Of a stretch of 42,318 nt of DNA, positions 40,445 through 42,318 are shown piece after piece. The notes under the pieces are model-generated. The model saw nothing but the letters and a program-made list of their open reading frames with translations. It was not told the DNA's origin and did not search any database. The DNA comes from DATJPY01 sp035506135 (GTDB lineage Bacteria; Myxococcota_A; UBA9160; PR03): assembly GCA_035506135.1 (NCBI GenBank), contig DATJPY010000093.1:1-42318 (forward strand), read 5' to 3'. Within the stretch, counting starts at the first letter, position 1; every line of letters begins with the position of its first letter. A program made the position numbers and the translations under genes.

Positions 40445-40561
40445 CGGTCGCACCCGTACTTCCAGACCTATGTGGAGCCGGTTCCCGAGCCCGCGACGCT
40501 CCTGCTCGTGATCGTCGGCGCCGCCGGCATGGCGCTTCCGCTCCGGCGGTCGAAGCGCTAG
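40445..40561 (+). pseudogene. Orphan PEP-CTERM sorting tail (remnant)
   Basis: Directly after the acyl-CoA synthetase TAG, in the same frame, 38 codons read RSHPYFQTYVEP, then VPEPATLLLVIVGAAG, MALPLRRSKR and TAG. This is a complete PEP-CTERM signal: VPEPAT, a hydrophobic helix and an arginine/lysine cluster at the very end. There is no body of a secreted protein before it; the only start is GTG 40472, giving 29 residues. It is best read as the surviving 3' end of a deleted exosortase substrate gene. Read-through of the ligase stop is a less likely alternative. Its stop overlaps that of the convergent DUF1499 gene. Confidence 0.7.
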
Positions 40562-41292
40562 GACGCCTCGGCGCCGAGCTCGGCGGCGAAGGCGCGGATG
40601 CGCTTCGCGTTGGCGCCGAGGTCGCCCTGTCCGACCCGCGACTTCGAGCGCACGTCGACCACCGATCCGTCGCCCTGCGCGCGCACGCGGATGGCGATGT
40701 CGTCGACGAAGTGGAAGAGCCACGTGGTCTGGCGTGCCTCGAGGCGTCCGCGCGGCGGGTCCGAGAGCGTGATCTCCCAGCCGAGGGCCTCCGCGGCCCG
40801 ACGCGCGCGCTCGAACGCGTCGACTGGAGGCATGGCCAGCGCGATCGGCCGGAGGTCCGTGTAGACGCCGCGCTGCTGTGCGGCGAAGTCGGGCGGGTAG
40901 CTCATGTCGCGCCCGTGGTTCTCCTCCTGGCGCGCGGCCGCCTCGAAGCTCGGCGGGTCAGCGGGATCGGTCGTGATGTCGTTGATGCGCGGCAGCCCGC
41001 GGCCTCGCGCCGCCGCCGCGATGATCCCCGCGACCACCAGCAGGCCGACGGCGACTCCGAACCAGGCGCGATCCCGACCGGGTCGGCCGCCGCGCGTCGC
41101 GAGCACGCCGAGCAGGCTGGCCACCAGTCCGACCAGCGCGACGAGCCCGCCGAGCAGGAAGACGCGGAAGCCGGTGAAGCCGCTGGTGACGCCGAAGTGG
41201 GCGAGGGTCATGCCGAGGAGCGCGAGGACGCCGCCGACCCCGCCCGCGAAGGCTCCCACCGAGGCGATCGCCGACGGGCGCTCCGAGATCAT
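40558..41292 (-). CDS. DUF1499 membrane protein
   Basis: A 244-residue protein. Three hydrophobic helices lie in about residues 8-100 (SVGAFAGGVGGVLALLGMTL; FLLGGLVALVGLVASLLGVLA; GVAVGLLVVAGIIAAAA). The remaining soluble domain has PRINDITTDPADPP near residue 100 and the core AARRAAEALGWEITLSDP, RLEARQTTWLFHFVDDIAIRVRA and DVRSKSRVGQGDLGANAKRI, which are typical of DUF1499. The biochemical role of the family is unknown. ATG 41292 has GGGAGG eight to nine bases upstream. It is divergent from the enoyl-CoA hydratase gene (100 bases). Confidence 0.88.
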   Translation of the reverse strand: MISERPSAIASVGAFAGGVGGVLALLGMTLAHFGVTSGFTGFRVFLLGGLVALVGLVASLLGVLATRGGRPGRDRAWFGVAVGLLVVAGIIAAAARGRGLPRINDITTDPADPPSFEAAARQEENHGRDMSYPPDFAAQQRGVYTDLRPIALAMPPVDAFERARRAAEALGWEITLSDPPRGRLEARQTTWLFHFVDDIAIRVRAQGDGSVVDVRSKSRVGQGDLGANAKRIRAFAAELGAEAS

Positions 41293-41392
41293 CCGGTCAC
41301 CTCCCGAGGGCAGCGTCGCGCACGATACCACGCCGCCGGGGCGCTCCGGTCGCTGTGATAGCATCGCCGCTCCCCGAGCAGGAGGCAGGTCC

Positions 41393-42169
41393 GTGGGCGA
41401 TCCGGTGCTCTGCGAGCGGCGCGGCGCCGTGGCCCTGCTCACGCTCTCCCGGCCCGAGGTCCTGAACGCGCTCGACCGCGCCACGCTCGAGTGTCTTCGC
41501 GGCCGACTCGGCGAGCTCGCGCGCGACGCCTCGCTGCGCGCGGTCGTGGTGACGGGCGCGGGGCGCGCCTTCGCGGCCGGCGCCGACATCGCCGAGATGC
41601 GCGGGCTCGGGCCGTCGCAGGCCGAGGCGTTCAGCCGCCTCGGGCACGAGGCGTTCGCGGCGCTCGAGGCGCTGGCCGTCCCGACGATCGCCGCGGTGAA
41701 CGGCTTCGCGCTCGGCGGAGGTTGCGAGCTGGCCTGCGCCTGCGACTGGATCCACGCCTCGACCCGGGCCCGCTTCGGCCAGCCCGAGGTGGCGCTCGGG
41801 CTGCTGCCCGGATTCGGCGGCACGACCCGGCTCGTGCGGCGCGTCGGCGTCGCCTGGGCCAAGGAGCTGGTGCTCGGCGGCGAGCCGATCGACGCGGAGA
41901 CCGCCCTGCGCATCGGCCTCGCGAACCGCCTGTTCGAGCCCGACGCCCTTCTCGATGAGGCGCTCGCCGCCGCGGAGAAGATCGCCTCCCGCGGACCGCT
42001 CGCGGTCGCGCACGCGAAGCGCGTGATCCAGGAGGGTCAGGACGCGGACCTCCGCGTCGCGCACGCGCTCGAGCAGAAGAGCTTCGGGCTGGTCTTCGCG
42101 ACGCAGGATCGGGCGGAGGGGATGGACGCGTTCCTGGAGAAGCGGCCGGCGCGCTTCAGCGGGCGCTGA
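41393..42169 (+). CDS. Enoyl-CoA hydratase (crotonase family)
   Basis: A 258-residue crotonase. Both catalytic glutamates of true hydratases are present: GFALGGGCELACACDW and FGQPEVALGLLPGFGGTTRL. The oxyanion strand is AGRAFAAGADIAEM. The length is standard. It hydrates 2-enoyl-CoA to 3-hydroxyacyl-CoA in beta-oxidation. GTG 41393 was chosen because GGAGGCAGG lies just upstream and VGDPVLCERRGAVALLTLSRP is the normal N-terminus. Unlike the crotonase at 11727-12713 it has no insertion. Its 3' end overlaps the convergent partial gene by 14 bases. Confidence 0.93.
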   Translation: MGDPVLCERRGAVALLTLSRPEVLNALDRATLECLRGRLGELARDASLRAVVVTGAGRAFAAGADIAEMRGLGPSQAEAFSRLGHEAFAALEALAVPTIAAVNGFALGGGCELACACDWIHASTRARFGQPEVALGLLPGFGGTTRLVRRVGVAWAKELVLGGEPIDAETALRIGLANRLFEPDALLDEALAAAEKIASRGPLAVAHAKRVIQEGQDADLRVAHALEQKSFGLVFATQDRAEGMDAFLEKRPARFSGR

Positions 42170-42318
42170 AGCCGGACACGTACGGCAGGCGCGCGGCGGC
42201 GGCCTCGATCGCGTCGCCGGCCTCGAGCAGCACGGCGGTGGCGTCGTAGGTTCCCTCGAGGAGCTGGCGGCGCGCGCCGTCCGGCATCGCGACCGTCTGG
42301 ACGCCCGCGCGGGAGGTC
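42156..42318 (-). CDS. 3' end of an unidentified gene, LeuD-like C-terminus
   Basis: Only the last 53 codons lie in the window: GVQTVAMPDGARRQLLEGTY, DATAVLLEAGDAIEAAAARL, PYVSGFSAR and TGA. The pattern Q-T-V-x-x-P-D-G, then R-x-x-L-L, then D-A-I-x-A-x-x-x-x-P resembles the C-terminus of 3-isopropylmalate dehydratase small subunits, but the fragment is too short for a firm call. Codon use fits coding. The upstream part lies beyond the right edge. Confidence 0.45.
   Translation of the reverse strand, partial: TSRAGVQTVAMPDGARRQLLEGTYDATAVLLEAGDAIEAAAARLPYVSGFSAR

Overview
The window is about 42 kb of very GC-rich, densely coding bacterial chromosome. Strong third-position GC bias, frequent GTG starts, many 1-4 base gene overlaps, outer-membrane receptor/TonB genes and PEP-CTERM/MYXO-CTERM-like tails point to a Gram-negative of the broad deltaproteobacterial kind (Myxococcota, Binatota or Desulfobacterota relatives). 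The lineage is inferred from gene content and style only. No rRNA, tRNA, insertion sequence, phage gene or CRISPR array was seen.

Left part (1-8.3 kb): the start of an exported protein, a small cysteine-containing protein, a YfcG-like glutathione transferase, a double-MaoC hydratase, class II ribonucleotide reductase nrdJ, an orphan transhydrogenase alpha subunit, a CysQ-like phosphatase coupled to an amidohydrolase, and a dienelactone hydrolase.

Middle left (8.3-19.3 kb): a PAS-only protein diverges from a four-gene operon (acyl-CoA dehydrogenase, APH-type kinase, DUF6285-like protein, enoyl-CoA hydratase). This operon resembles the logic of 4-hydroxyacyl-CoA (levulinate-type) catabolism. 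Then follow a second glutathione transferase, a two-gene ABC exporter, a polytopic His-rich membrane protein fused to TPRs, and an alcohol dehydrogenase/acyl-CoA dehydrogenase pair. A dispersed, hairpin-bearing repeat occurs at four places here. One copy sits in frame inside the enoyl-CoA hydratase and another forms the C-terminus of the DUF6285-like protein.

Middle right (19.4-29.8 kb): a 7TM-type sensor histidine kinase, a histidine phosphatase, murQ, a bacterial deoxyhypusine-synthase-like enzyme coupled to a YyaL/DUF255 protein, then an operon of serine hydrolase, carotenoid/stilbene cleavage oxygenase and a short-chain dehydrogenase that appears to start at CTG, and a cupin.

Right part (29.9-42.3 kb): an exported cyclohexadienyl dehydratase-chorismate mutase fusion, a clear cobalamin riboswitch driving a BtuB-like receptor coupled to a tiny TonB-C-terminal protein, an RlmI-like methyltransferase coupled to a QW-repeat protein, a large secreted LCAT-like lipase with a sorting-signal-like tail, an acyl-CoA synthetase followed by an orphan PEP-CTERM tail, a DUF1499 membrane protein, a second enoyl-CoA hydratase, and the end of a further gene. 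The dominant theme is acyl-CoA, lipid and aromatic/terpenoid catabolism. The receptor system probably supplies cobalamin, which NrdJ needs.
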